A DNA stretch of 64,000 nt from Lewinella sp. LCG006. Its GTDB lineage: Bacteria > Bacteroidota > Bacteroidia > Chitinophagales > Saprospiraceae. Below the pieces are notes generated by a model, which was not told the origin of the DNA, ran no database searches, and worked only from the letters and a program-made list of their open reading frames with translations. A program made the translations under genes and the position numbers. Below, piece after piece: positions 55,576 to 64,000 of the stretch (position 1 is its first letter; every line of letters starts with the position of its first letter). The stretch lies in the NCBI RefSeq assembly GCF_040784935.1, contig NZ_CP160680.1, forward strand, positions 1,975,501 to 2,039,500, given 5' to 3'.

Positions 55576-58235
55576 GTAACGTTTATGCTCCTCCCCCTGC
55601 CTGGGCGCGACGGTTTCTGACCTGGTTCTGCGATGAGCATTTGCTGGAGGAAATTGCCGGCGACCTCGAGGAAGCCTACTACCACCGCTGCACCAAATTG
55701 GGCGAAAGCCGGGCCAGACAGCTCTATGTAGCCGATGTTTTCACCTTTTTCAAACCCTACGCCTTTGAGAAATACTCGCGGGCCAAACAATTCTTACCCA
55801 TGTTGGACAATTACTTCAAAATTGCTTTGCGGAACATTTTTCACCGCAAGGGTTTTACCGCCATCAACGCCGTAGGCCTGATCGTGGGCATGAGTGCGAT
55901 CATTCTTATTGGTCGTTATCTCCACCATGAGTACACTTATGATGAGGCCGCCGCCCAAGCTGATCTCACTTATCGCCTGGTCAACAAATACCGCGACCAA
56001 ATCTATACCTGCATGAGCTTTCCCCGTTTCAATGAATCCGAGGGAGAGGAGCAATTGGCTTTACTAAATCACCTTAAGACATACGATCAGGTGGCGCAAG
56101 CTTGTCATTTTGTACCAACGAATTCGGATATCGGCGGTGGCGGGCAATACTTTGTTCGTTTCGACGAAGAACAGCTGGTTACCAACAATATTTTGTTTAC
56201 CAATACAGGAGCTGCTTTCCAGGAGCTATTTCCGCAAACCTTTCTATTGGGTACACCCGGTGCGGCTTATAGCAATTTTTCTACCGCAGTACTTACGGAA
56301 AGTCTGGCTCGACGATGGTTTGGCGAGGATTGGGCGGTACGCAGATTATTGGGCAAAAACCTGCAAATAGGGGAAGATAATTTCGTGCTGGCGGGTGTCA
56401 TTGCCGACGTACCAGACAATAGCCATTACACTTTTGAAATGCTCCTGCACCAGCAACGTATCCCCAGTTGGGCGGCCTACACTTACGTGCAATTAAAACA
56501 ACCAGGCCAGCTGGCTGCGGTAATGACCCAACTGAACCAGGACGTGGACCTCGTTTACCCTGGCTACAGCGAAGACGAACTGTCAAAAGGAGTGGAGGCT
56601 GTCGCCCTCAAAGACATCCACTTTACGGAGGATATGCTTTACGAGATCAAGCCCGTTGCCAATGCCAATTACCTTTCGGCTTTTGGCTGGGTGGGGTTGA
56701 TTGTTCTGTTGATTATCTGGACCAACTACACCAACCTCTCGGTAGCCATGTACGCCGACCGCCAGCGGGAAATCGGGATGCGCAAAGTGCTGGGGGCCCA
56801 GGCCAATGATATTTCTCTTCAGTTGTTGTTGGAAGCGGTGTGCCTGGCCTTTATATGCTTACCCCTGATCCTGATGGTAGTCACCTTTGTCGTGCCGTAT
56901 TTTGATGCATTGATGGGCGTTCAGATAGGCATCCAGTCCTTGTTTTCTATTACGTCGCTGCTCACTATTGCGGGTTTGTTGCTACTCACCGGGCTCATCA
57001 GTGGCAGCTATCCAGCACTGGTTTATGGCCGCCGTTCGACCATGAAGCTTTTTGGTAAAGACTGGCAAAAGGTGTTTGGTAACCGACACTTCAATTTCCG
57101 CAACGCATTGATTACACTTCAATTCTTTCTCGTGATCGGCTTGTTGAGTATGACCTTTTTTATCTTTCAACAAATGAAGTTTGTGGAAACCACGGACCTG
57201 GGCTTTGAAAGCGAAGGGATCATCTACTTCAATATCGATGGACAGGAAAAACTTCAGCAACTGCAAACGGTCTTGGAAGCCATGCCGGAAATTGTCTCTA
57301 CGGGGGCTGGTGGCGTGCCTGGCTCAGAGATGTTTAACCAAAGCACCTACAAACTCAAAGATACGGAGGTGGTGCTTGCGGATGGTACGGAACAGTATAT
57401 CAGCTGGGGCAGTTTAAAAACCTTGGGTATCGACTGTGCCAGTTGTGCGGCCTTGGAAACGGGTAAAGACCGCGTTTTCGTCATCAACCAAACCGCAGCC
57501 GAAAAATTGGCTACCATCAGAAATACGACCCCGGAGCAACTTCTGGGAGATATTCTGATTACGGAGCCGGAGTGGGAGAATGAGCAATATGGCTTTGGTA
57601 TCCCTCGCACTATCGACGGCATCATTGAAGACTACAATTTCTTCAGCCTGAAGTACCCTCATCAGTCGCTACTATTGAGTGTCTATCGGGAAGCTCCCTA
57701 CGCTTACGAGATGCTCGTCAAGGCCAACACCAAAGATTGGCCCACAACCTTGCAAAAAATAGAAAAGGCGTATACCGCTATCGAAACGGAACGCCCCTTT
57801 GAAGTCAACTTCTTAGAAGACCGACTGGCCAAACTTTACGAAACAGAAACGCGCTCGGGAAAGCTGTTGGCAATATTGGGGATGGTAGCCATTGTTCTGG
57901 CCCTCATGGGTTTGTCGGGCGTGGTAGCCTATCTGGCTTACCGTCGGCAAAAAGAGATCGGAATTCGGAAGGTACTGGGCGCTTCGGTCAGAAGCATATT
58001 GTTCCGATTTCACAAAGAATTCAGTGCCTTACTATTGGTCGCGACTATCTTGGCCTTGCCTATCTCGCTGTACCTGGCCACCCTCTGGCTGGATAGCTTT
58101 GCCTTTCGGATTCAGCCGCATCCCCTGGTAATTTTTGCGGCGGGCTTAATCACGCTGGTATTGGTGCTGATTGTGATCAGTATCCAAACGAGGAGGGCGG
58201 CTACGCGTCCGCCGATGGAGGTGTTGAGGGCCTAG
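55572..58235 (+). CDS. MacB/FtsX-type ABC transporter permease
   Basis: The ATG at 55572 overlaps the PadR stop; a GTG at 55548 is less likely. The 887-residue protein starts with a short soluble prefix (AWARRFLTWFCDEHLLEEIA), often seen in PadR-linked permeases, followed by a membrane helix, a MacB-like periplasmic domain and an FtsX core with three helices. The pattern then repeats, so two MacB_PCD-FtsX halves give eight helices in all. RQREIGMRKVLGAQ and RQKEIGIRKVLGAS are the two coupling motifs that contact an ATPase. No ATPase gene is next to it in the window. It probably exports or senses envelope-active compounds. Confidence 0.88.
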   Translation: MSNVYAPPPAWARRFLTWFCDEHLLEEIAGDLEEAYYHRCTKLGESRARQLYVADVFTFFKPYAFEKYSRAKQFLPMLDNYFKIALRNIFHRKGFTAINAVGLIVGMSAIILIGRYLHHEYTYDEAAAQADLTYRLVNKYRDQIYTCMSFPRFNESEGEEQLALLNHLKTYDQVAQACHFVPTNSDIGGGGQYFVRFDEEQLVTNNILFTNTGAAFQELFPQTFLLGTPGAAYSNFSTAVLTESLARRWFGEDWAVRRLLGKNLQIGEDNFVLAGVIADVPDNSHYTFEMLLHQQRIPSWAAYTYVQLKQPGQLAAVMTQLNQDVDLVYPGYSEDELSKGVEAVALKDIHFTEDMLYEIKPVANANYLSAFGWVGLIVLLIIWTNYTNLSVAMYADRQREIGMRKVLGAQANDISLQLLLEAVCLAFICLPLILMVVTFVVPYFDALMGVQIGIQSLFSITSLLTIAGLLLLTGLISGSYPALVYGRRSTMKLFGKDWQKVFGNRHFNFRNALITLQFFLVIGLLSMTFFIFQQMKFVETTDLGFESEGIIYFNIDGQEKLQQLQTVLEAMPEIVSTGAGGVPGSEMFNQSTYKLKDTEVVLADGTEQYISWGSLKTLGIDCASCAALETGKDRVFVINQTAAEKLATIRNTTPEQLLGDILITEPEWENEQYGFGIPRTIDGIIEDYNFFSLKYPHQSLLLSVYREAPYAYEMLVKANTKDWPTTLQKIEKAYTAIETERPFEVNFLEDRLAKLYETETRSGKLLAILGMVAIVLALMGLSGVVAYLAYRRQKEIGIRKVLGASVRSILFRFHKEFSALLLVATILALPISLYLATLWLDSFAFRIQPHPLVIFAAGLITLVLVLIVISIQTRRAATRPPMEVLRA

Positions 58236-58246
58236 GGTAGTGTGCA

Positions 58247-59698
58247 TTAAAACTTATAACACTCCACCTCCTTACCACCACCCCGGCGACCACCGCGCTT
58301 TTTGTTACCTTTATTACCACTACGATTGAGACCCAGCGGGAACAACTTGACGCCTACATAAAAATCACCACCACTGAGCTGCTTGGATTTTGTGAAAGCG
58401 CCTAGCTGATCGGTACCGATAAACAGCGGGCCCAAACGAGCAGCGAGGCCCAGGCGCAGGTCGTTCATGGCGTACAGCGAAACGGGCATACCAACACTCC
58501 ACCAATACCGATCTATACGGGGCGTGAGGGCGATAGTGGTATTGCGGGTGAGGCTGGCACCAGCGGGAGCAATTCCGGTCAACACATTGGCTTCCACTTT
58601 GGCCCATTCCGTAAAGGCATAAGTAGCTTGTAAGCTCAGGGTGGTAGGCAAGCGCAGGGTGAATTCGTCGCCCACACGGGAGATGCTGTTGTCATCAAAA
58701 ACATCTTCGCTGAGCTGGGCAGCAGCTTGTGCCAGGCCTTGCTCGGTATCAAGGTTGTTGTAGCTGTCGGTCAAAGTGGTGGCCAATTGGCTGCTGTTGA
58801 AGCGGTGGCGCTCACTCTCTTTAAAAAGCAAGTTGCCGATATCTAAAACAGCAACACCAAATTCCCAGCGGTAGAAATCGTCGCCCAGATCAATCCGATA
58901 GAGTAGGCCCAGATCGGCCGCCCAGCCGCGGCCGGGGCTATCGGTAAAATCGTCGTTGGCAGCATTGCTGGTGAAGCCTGCTTCCAAGCTAAAATCAGTA
59001 CCTTCCAAACCAATGGTATTGGGCAGTTTGCTGAGGCTAAAATCCTCTTCGCTGACCAAGTAGGCCGCACGTTGCCCCCACAAGCGACGGATGGAAAGCC
59101 CAAGCAATAATTCTCCGTTATTGGTAAAAATGCCCTGACTGATATTGAGGCCTGCCTCCGTCCAGGAAGCTGCCGCGCCCCGGAATTTATCCAGCGTGAA
59201 AGTTTGCTGGCTGGGGATATCATTCCACTGGTAATAGCCCAAATCTTCGTCAAGACCTTTAGCGCTGAAGAGCGTCTGCCAGCGGGTGAAGATCCCAATG
59301 CGTGTTTGTGGTGCTACTTTGACCGAAAAGCTCGGGCCGAGAACACTATTGAGCTGCTGACCATAATAGCTATTGTTTTCGAAATAATCGTAGACCAGAA
59401 CATCATCGTCCGGGTTGAGGTCGGCGGGTAAGTCCCTGGCAAAAAACACTTGCAGGTCTTTGTCTCGATTACGCAACAGGCGGGTAATACTCGTTTCCTG
59501 GAAATACGCGTAATTATTGGCAAGAAAAGTACTCACTTCGCCCAGGTTGATATCCCAGTTGTAAGGAGTACGCCCAGGAGAAGCTGGATTGACCAAAGCA
59601 CTGTTGATACCGGCGTAGGTATCTGTTCGCCACCCTAGTTGGAATTGTGCCTGGAGTAATAACGGAAATAGCAGGAACCCTGCGATCAGTAAACGCAT
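58247..59698 (-). CDS. DUF5723-like outer-membrane beta-barrel protein
   Basis: A 483-residue protein with a signal peptide (MRLLIAGFLLFPLLLQAQ) and a beta-strand-rich body. The start, WRTDTYAGINSALVNPASPG, with its NPA motif, matches the DUF5723/porin-like proteins of Bacteroidota, and repeated amphipathic strands support an outer-membrane barrel. The C-terminus is basic (KKRGGRRGGGKEVECYKF), which is unusual for a barrel and contains a late cysteine. Function unknown. It lies alone, convergent with the PadR-permease operon at an 11-base distance. Confidence 0.68.
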   Translation of the reverse strand: MRLLIAGFLLFPLLLQAQFQLGWRTDTYAGINSALVNPASPGRTPYNWDINLGEVSTFLANNYAYFQETSITRLLRNRDKDLQVFFARDLPADLNPDDDVLVYDYFENNSYYGQQLNSVLGPSFSVKVAPQTRIGIFTRWQTLFSAKGLDEDLGYYQWNDIPSQQTFTLDKFRGAAASWTEAGLNISQGIFTNNGELLLGLSIRRLWGQRAAYLVSEEDFSLSKLPNTIGLEGTDFSLEAGFTSNAANDDFTDSPGRGWAADLGLLYRIDLGDDFYRWEFGVAVLDIGNLLFKESERHRFNSSQLATTLTDSYNNLDTEQGLAQAAAQLSEDVFDDNSISRVGDEFTLRLPTTLSLQATYAFTEWAKVEANVLTGIAPAGASLTRNTTIALTPRIDRYWWSVGMPVSLYAMNDLRLGLAARLGPLFIGTDQLGAFTKSKQLSGGDFYVGVKLFPLGLNRSGNKGNKKRGGRRGGGKEVECYKF

Positions 59699-59920
59699 GT
59701 TGAAGTTGGTTGTATTGTACCTGCGTTAAAGCGAAGAGCGTATTGATCCTACTTCGCGACAGGTGTAGTTGCTAATCTTGTTGTATTTGGTAAAAAGTAG
59801 ATGGTACTTGGTATAGCATCCTTTTTAGGAATCCACGAATCCCTATACCCTCTACTAAGTACTTGGTAACTTGAGGCTTACCCAGTCATTTTTTCCTTTT
59901 AGGAATACAAAAGGTAAGCT
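59699..59920. other. intergenic region with short dispersed motifs
   Basis: No gene is supported. The stretch holds CTATACCCTCTACTAA (59843-59858), nearly the same as CTATACCCTCTACCAA at 32839-32854, and a TACTTGGTA word seen also near 31735-31760. These may be fragments of a dispersed repeat. Confidence 0.35.
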
Positions 59921-60280
59921 TCACGTCAAATAGGGCCAAAAAACGATGATTCCTATCACTACTGCACCAATAGCACAAAGGAGTACCGCGGCGGCGGCAG
60001 TATCTTTGGCTTTCCCGGCAAGGGGATGATAGTCGGGAGAAACCAGGTCGGTCAGGAATTCAATCGCTGTATTCAACGCTTCGGCGGCAATGACTAGTGT
60101 AATGCAGCCTGTTAAAATAGCCCATTCCCAGCGTTTGATGCCGAAATAAAGCCCTGCGGTGATGACCAATATTGCCGCCAGCAGGTGCAACCAGGCATGC
60201 GCTTGCGTACGAAAAAGGGTCGCTACACCTTTGAATGCGTAACCAAAACTGCGCCACCGTTGCTGTAAATAGGTCCACAT
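59921..60280 (-). CDS. diacylglycerol/undecaprenol kinase family protein
   Basis: A 119-residue membrane protein with three helices. The motif AAEALNTAIEFLTDLVSPD, then KAKDTAAAAVLLCAIGA, carries the Glu, Asn and Asp residues of the DgkA-type active site. The N-terminal segment FGYAFKGVATLFRTQAHAWLH matches the family's amphipathic surface helix. It phosphorylates diacylglycerol or undecaprenol using ATP at the inner membrane; Bacteroidota members are often annotated as diacylglycerol kinases, but in Gram-positives the same family uses undecaprenol, so the substrate is open. Confidence 0.85.
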   Translation of the reverse strand: MWTYLQQRWRSFGYAFKGVATLFRTQAHAWLHLLAAILVITAGLYFGIKRWEWAILTGCITLVIAAEALNTAIEFLTDLVSPDYHPLAGKAKDTAAAAVLLCAIGAVVIGIIVFWPYLT

Positions 60281-60412
60281 AGCATTGAAAATTTCCCGAT
60301 AAACTCTAAATTTACTGGACTTTCCGTATTCACCGAAAGTTGTAGAGAGAATTGGGGTAGAAAGTAGAGGGATTTAATGAACACCCAGTTCAGCCTACAA
60401 GATCAATAATAA

Positions 60413-61603
60413 ATGGAAATAATTACCGGAATCGGTATCGCAATAGGAGGGATTCTCTTGGTGGTTTTGCTGCGTTCTCTGACGACCTTCTTCCACGAAA
60501 TGGGGCATGCGGTGCCCGCGTTGCTGTTTACTGATGAAAAGGTAGAAGTGTTTGTCGGGTCCTACGGCGACCTGAGCAACGCCTTGCGATTGAACCTTGG
60601 GAGACTGGTACTTTACCTGAAATGGAACCCTTTTGATTGGAAGTTGGGCATGTGTCGTCATTCCGGCGGTATGGCCGTTTGGCAACAGTTGATTACGATT
60701 TTGGGAGGACCTTTGGCGAGTACGCTCATCGCAGCTGGGGCAATATTTGTACTCAGCCAGAAAGGCGTAAGTGATGCCTGGCTTGGCCTCGCCGCCATCT
60801 TTACCGGAGCTGCATTGATTGATCTCATGGTCAACCTGGCTGTCAGCGATGGAGGCATACAGATGTACGATGGAGGGACCACCTATTCCGACGGGGCCCA
60901 GTTGAGGCAATTGTTTCGGATAATGAGGCTTCCCGAGGTTTATTTTGAAGCGCAAGATGACTTTGCACAAGGCAATTACCCCGCAACCTTGACCAAGTGC
61001 CAGCACCTGTTGGAGGAAGGCAAGCACCAGGCTCCTATCTATGAACTATGTTGGGAAGCATTGGAAAAGCAGGGGGATTATGAAAATATCATTGCCTTCT
61101 ACCATGATTATAAAACCAGGCACAGCCTGAAATTCCAGGATTACTTTAGATTGGCCAAAGCTTCTCAACAGCTAGGGCAGCTCGAGCAGGCGCTTAAATA
61201 CTACGACCATTGCAGCTATCTGGACTACACCAACGCAACACCCCGCTACGAAAAAGGGCGAATACTAATGGAGCAAGGCTACTATGGCCCCGCATTGGAG
61301 GAATTGCAGTTGAGCAACAACCTGCAAAATGACCATCAAGATACACTTGCGCTGATGGCCGGGTGTTATTTACATTTCAACCAACTTACCGCCTGTGAAG
61401 AAGTCTTGGTGAATGCCCGAACCTTGGATCCTGCCTTGCAAAATGCTGCCGTCAACTACTATTGGGGCCTCTTTCAGGAAAAGAAAGGGAATGATAAGGA
61501 AGCGCTCGCCGCGCTGCAACGCGCCAGTACATTGGGCTTTCAGCACCACGGTTTACCAATGAAAATGGATGATCTGGAACGGGCAATTAGCAATAGGCTT
61601 TAG
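60413..61603 (+). CDS. M50-family metalloprotease with TPR-like repeats
   Basis: A 396-residue membrane protein. The zinc-binding motif FFHEMGH (H28, E29, H32) lies early, in the first membrane helix region, as in site-2-type intramembrane proteases. Helices continue to about residue 150, but the second aspartate of the usual NPDG motif is not obvious to me. Residues about 170-390 are predicted TPR-like helical repeats: YPATLTKCQHLLEEGKH, LEQALKYYDHCSYLDYT and ALEELQLSNNLQ. The combination suggests that TPRs control or select the substrate. It is a lone gene between the kinase and the serine hydrolase. Confidence 0.72.
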   Translation: MEIITGIGIAIGGILLVVLLRSLTTFFHEMGHAVPALLFTDEKVEVFVGSYGDLSNALRLNLGRLVLYLKWNPFDWKLGMCRHSGGMAVWQQLITILGGPLASTLIAAGAIFVLSQKGVSDAWLGLAAIFTGAALIDLMVNLAVSDGGIQMYDGGTTYSDGAQLRQLFRIMRLPEVYFEAQDDFAQGNYPATLTKCQHLLEEGKHQAPIYELCWEALEKQGDYENIIAFYHDYKTRHSLKFQDYFRLAKASQQLGQLEQALKYYDHCSYLDYTNATPRYEKGRILMEQGYYGPALEELQLSNNLQNDHQDTLALMAGCYLHFNQLTACEEVLVNARTLDPALQNAAVNYYWGLFQEKKGNDKEALAALQRASTLGFQHHGLPMKMDDLERAISNRL

Positions 61604-61668
61604 CTCCCCTTAAACCTGGACACTTTTCCCTCGTCAAAGCACCGTTGTTTATAAAAACTCATCCTACC

Positions 61669-62958
61669 ATGCGCCATTTATACCTCGTATTAATCTGCTT
61701 AACAGCTAACGTTCTTACTGCTCAGGAACTCTACTTCCCTCCCGCTTTCGGGAATTGGCAAACCCAGGACCCCGCTGAACTCAACTGGTGCGAAACCGAA
61801 CTGCAAGATCTCCACGATTTCCTCGACGAGCGCGACAGTAAAGCGTTTATCGTCTTGAAAGATGGCCGAATGGTGATTGAGTGGTACTATGACACCTTCA
61901 CCAAAGACAGCATCTGGTACTGGGCTTCCGCCGGAAAAAGCCTCACTTCTACCCTGGTCGGAATAGCACAAGAAGAAGGACTGGTGGATATCGAAAATCC
62001 TACCAGCGACTACCTCGGTACCGGTTGGTCTAGCCTCACGCCGGAGCAGGAAGCACAAATAACCGTACGTCATCAACTGACCATGACTACTGGCCTTAGT
62101 GATCAAACGGGTGATGTGGATTGTACAGACCCCGAGTGCCTCGTTTATCTCGCCGAGCCGGGTACGCGGTGGGCTTACCATAATGCCCCCTATACGCTTC
62201 TGGAATCCGTGATAAGTAATGCCGCAGGCCAGGGAATAAATCAATTCTTTGCTTCTCGGGTCGGAAATACCATCGGTGCCATTGCTGCGTATTTGCCACT
62301 GGGCTACAATCGCGTTGTATTCAGCAGGCCACGAGATATGGCGCGCTTCGGTTTGTTGATCCTGGCCAACGGGCAGTGGAATGGAACCACCGTCTTTGGC
62401 GACCAAGCGTATTTAGAGGCGATGCGTACACCTTCGCAGGAACTCAACCCTTCTTATGGTTATTTATGGTGGCTCAACGGCCAGGAAAGTTACATGTATC
62501 CCACCTTGCAGTTCAACTTTCCAGGGCCACTGATTCCTACCGCTCCGGCCGATGCTTATGCTGCTTTGGGAAAAAATGATCAGAAACTCTACATTGTCCC
62601 TTCACAAGGGCTGGTGATTATCAGAATGGGCAATGATGCCAGTGACGGGCCCCTGGCCATCTCTGATTTTGATGTCACCCTATGGGAAAAAATCAGCAAC
62701 CTGAGTTGTACTACGAGTACGGAAGAGGTTGTTTCTGGTAACCAACTAACAATAGCCCCTAATCCAGTAAACGATTACTTGCAGCTGAATACCCAAGCAC
62801 AAATTTCCCAATTACAAATTTCCAATTTACAAGGACAATCGTGGAGTTTGCCGCTAAGTTCCACTATCGATTTGGGGCAATTCCCTTCCGGATTGTATTT
62901 ATTGCAAGTGAAATTCGAAAATGGCGAACGTTTGGTGAAAAAGCTCGTTGTTAAGTAA
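61669..62958 (+). CDS. class C beta-lactamase-like serine hydrolase with T9SS sorting domain
   Basis: The ATG at 61669 is chosen because it opens the signal MRHLYLVLICLTANVLTAQ; a TTG at 61645 would put eight extra residues before it. The 429-residue protein has the SxxK motif SAGKS (S87, K90), a YHN-type YxN in WAYHNAPYTLL, and a closing HXG-like region that is less clear. The end (about 355-429) is a type A sorting domain (LTIAPNPVNDYLQL), so it is exported and attached by the type IX system. It is probably a surface peptidase or esterase, not a resistance enzyme. The cold-shock-like gene starts at the base after its stop codon. Confidence 0.86.
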   Translation: MRHLYLVLICLTANVLTAQELYFPPAFGNWQTQDPAELNWCETELQDLHDFLDERDSKAFIVLKDGRMVIEWYYDTFTKDSIWYWASAGKSLTSTLVGIAQEEGLVDIENPTSDYLGTGWSSLTPEQEAQITVRHQLTMTTGLSDQTGDVDCTDPECLVYLAEPGTRWAYHNAPYTLLESVISNAAGQGINQFFASRVGNTIGAIAAYLPLGYNRVVFSRPRDMARFGLLILANGQWNGTTVFGDQAYLEAMRTPSQELNPSYGYLWWLNGQESYMYPTLQFNFPGPLIPTAPADAYAALGKNDQKLYIVPSQGLVIIRMGNDASDGPLAISDFDVTLWEKISNLSCTTSTEEVVSGNQLTIAPNPVNDYLQLNTQAQISQLQISNLQGQSWSLPLSSTIDLGQFPSGLYLLQVKFENGERLVKKLVVK

Positions 62959-63168
62959 ATGAGTAATACTTATCAAGGAGTAATTATATTCTACCTGCCC
63001 GACAAAGGCTACGGTTATTTGCGGGTTCCAGGCACCAGGGAGGAGTTTTATTTCCGTAAGGAAAACCTGTTACAACCGGTTCAAGCCGGAGATATGGTGC
63101 GTTTTCTCTTAAAACAACAACGGCTCGGCTATTTTGCGGACCAAATTAAGTTGCTGAATCTGGTTTGA
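62959..63168 (+). CDS. cold-shock-domain-like small protein
   Basis: A 69-residue protein. KGYGYLRV (about 16-23) and EFYFRKENL (about 29-37) correspond to the RNP1 and RNP2 strands of the cold shock fold, with the aromatic residues in place. It probably binds single-stranded RNA or DNA. Its start immediately follows the hydrolase stop at 62958, though nothing suggests a common role. Confidence 0.75.
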   Translation: MSNTYQGVIIFYLPDKGYGYLRVPGTREEFYFRKENLLQPVQAGDMVRFLLKQQRLGYFADQIKLLNLV

Positions 63169-63180
63169 ATGTTACTTTTG
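63151..63180 (+). promoter_or_regulatory. Bacteroidota promoter for the OmpA-family gene
   Basis: TACTTTTG at 63173-63180 matches TAnnTTTG, and TTG at 63151-63153 lies 19 bases upstream as a -33 element. The ATG of the lipoprotein follows 19 bases after the box. The fit of both boxes and distances is the best in the window. Confidence 0.65.
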
Positions 63181-63199
63181 TACTTCAAGCCTCCCTAAG

Positions 63200-64000
63200 A
63201 TGAACAAATGTATCCTCCTGCTGATCCTCGGATTGGCCTTTACGAGTTGTGTGAGTAAAAAGAAATTCCAGGCCAGCGAGCAGCAGTTTCAACAAACGAC
63301 CGATTCACTGCAAAGGGTAAGCAACGCTCATATCACCCGCCTTAAGGACAGCCTCTCCTTTGAGCGGGGAGCCAATTATGCCTTGAGTGTTACGCAAGAT
63401 AAATTGCAAGACCGCCTGGACATCCTGCAACTGGAAATAGACAACTTGAGCAGCAATGCCTCTTCCACCCAACAAGAATTGAACGACCGCCTGCGCCAGA
63501 AAGACCAGCTGATTGCTGAGCGCCAAGCCAAAATTGATGCCGTCAACCGTATTCTACGCACCCGACAGGAGCGCCTCACTGCGTTGAGCGAAGCGATACC
63601 ACTCATCTTTACGGAACTAGCCATAGAAAGTGGTTGGGAACTCCTGCCTCGGAGTGGTCAGTTGGCCTTAGCGATCAACGAAGACAACCTCTTCCGAAGA
63701 GGCAGCACCAGCTCCCTCACTGCTACCGGAGAGGAAATCCTCAATCGGGTGGCTGCAATCGTTGTTAACTATCCAGAAATGCAAATCCAGGTCGTAGGGC
63801 ATACCGACAATGTGCCCGTCCCTCGCGAAAGTCTCGACAACTGGCAGTACAGTGCCCTGCGGGCGGTGACGGTATTGAAGGGCCTCACCGCTAGTGGTGC
63901 CATTGGCCCCAACCGGGTAATCGCTGCCAGCAAAAGTGAGTACGCTCCTCTGGAAAGCAACGAAACCCAGGAGGGGCGTCAGCGCAATCGACGTGTAGAA
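63200..64000 (+). CDS. OmpA-family lipoprotein (partial, runs off right edge)
   Basis: 267 codons are visible from the ATG at 63200. A lipoprotein signal (MNKCILLLILGLAFTSC) is followed by a coiled coil of about 130 residues (DRLRQKDQLIAERQAKIDAV) and an OmpA-like peptidoglycan-binding domain: VVGHTDNVP with the conserved Asp, later NRVIAASKSE and QEGRQRNRRVE with the Arg. It anchors the outer membrane to peptidoglycan. The very end is missing, so a few residues of the last strand are not seen. Confidence 0.88.
   Translation, partial: MNKCILLLILGLAFTSCVSKKKFQASEQQFQQTTDSLQRVSNAHITRLKDSLSFERGANYALSVTQDKLQDRLDILQLEIDNLSSNASSTQQELNDRLRQKDQLIAERQAKIDAVNRILRTRQERLTALSEAIPLIFTELAIESGWELLPRSGQLALAINEDNLFRRGSTSSLTATGEEILNRVAAIVVNYPEMQIQVVGHTDNVPVPRESLDNWQYSALRAVTVLKGLTASGAIGPNRVIAASKSEYAPLESNETQEGRQRNRRVE

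Overview
The window looks like a chromosomal segment of a Bacteroidota bacterium, most likely from the Saprospiria/Lewinella-like side of the phylum (an inference from content, not a database result). Signs seen: type IX secretion signals of both classes (C-terminal sorting domains on the amidase at 708 and the hydrolase at 61669, and a gliding-motility-type C-terminus at 51395), a TonB-dependent receptor with a carboxypeptidase-regulatory-like N-terminal domain, DUF5723-type outer-membrane proteins, TAnnTTTG promoter boxes and little use of Shine-Dalgarno sites.

Layout. 1-2282: a cut-off c-type cytochrome and a secreted PGRP-type amidase. 2283-2921: a gene-poor AT-rich gap with a strong inverted repeat. 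2922-8773: a tightly packed operon of HTH regulator, double-GHKL histidine-kinase-like ATPase (interrupted by a CTT-TAA frameshift site), REC-only response regulator, HNH nuclease and Eco57I/TaqI-like adenine methyltransferase. I know no named system with this composition; it is the best candidate here for an undescribed defence system. 8967-20100: envelope and housekeeping genes (DUF3999/DUF2339 pair, NTF2-like, DUF3089 lipoprotein, sensor kinase, TonB receptor, TMEM220-like, xylose-isomerase-like protein). 20114-21738: adk-obgE. 22739-31727: BioF-like PLP enzyme, then RDD, SpoIIM, DUF4129, DUF4350, MoxR and DUF58, a recurrent membrane-linked MoxR cluster, then a bcp peroxiredoxin.

31999-51226 is defence-rich: a short protein joining an effector-associated-like domain to a putative AbiC-like region; a CRISPR array of 40 repeats (34227-37142) with an AT-rich leader on its right; a complete type I-B cas operon on the minus strand (WYL regulator, cas8b, cas7, cas5, cas3, cas6, cas1, cas2, cas4) reading towards the array; a GH13 enzyme; and a UvrD-type helicase fused to a Cas4/AddB-like nuclease. 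The repeat orientation (ATTGAAAC end on the minus strand), the decayed repeats at the far left and the leader position all agree that the array is transcribed right to left.

51395-64000: a SprB-repeat adhesin-like protein, a Ro60/TROVE protein with a structured, possibly Y-RNA-like sequence upstream, a PadR-MacB/FtsX pair with a repeated operator-like motif, a DUF5723 protein, a diacylglycerol-kinase-like protein, an M50 protease with TPR-like repeats, a class C-type serine hydrolase, a cold-shock-like protein and a cut-off OmpA-family lipoprotein. Several intergenic gaps carry long imperfect inverted repeats of MITE or hairpin type.
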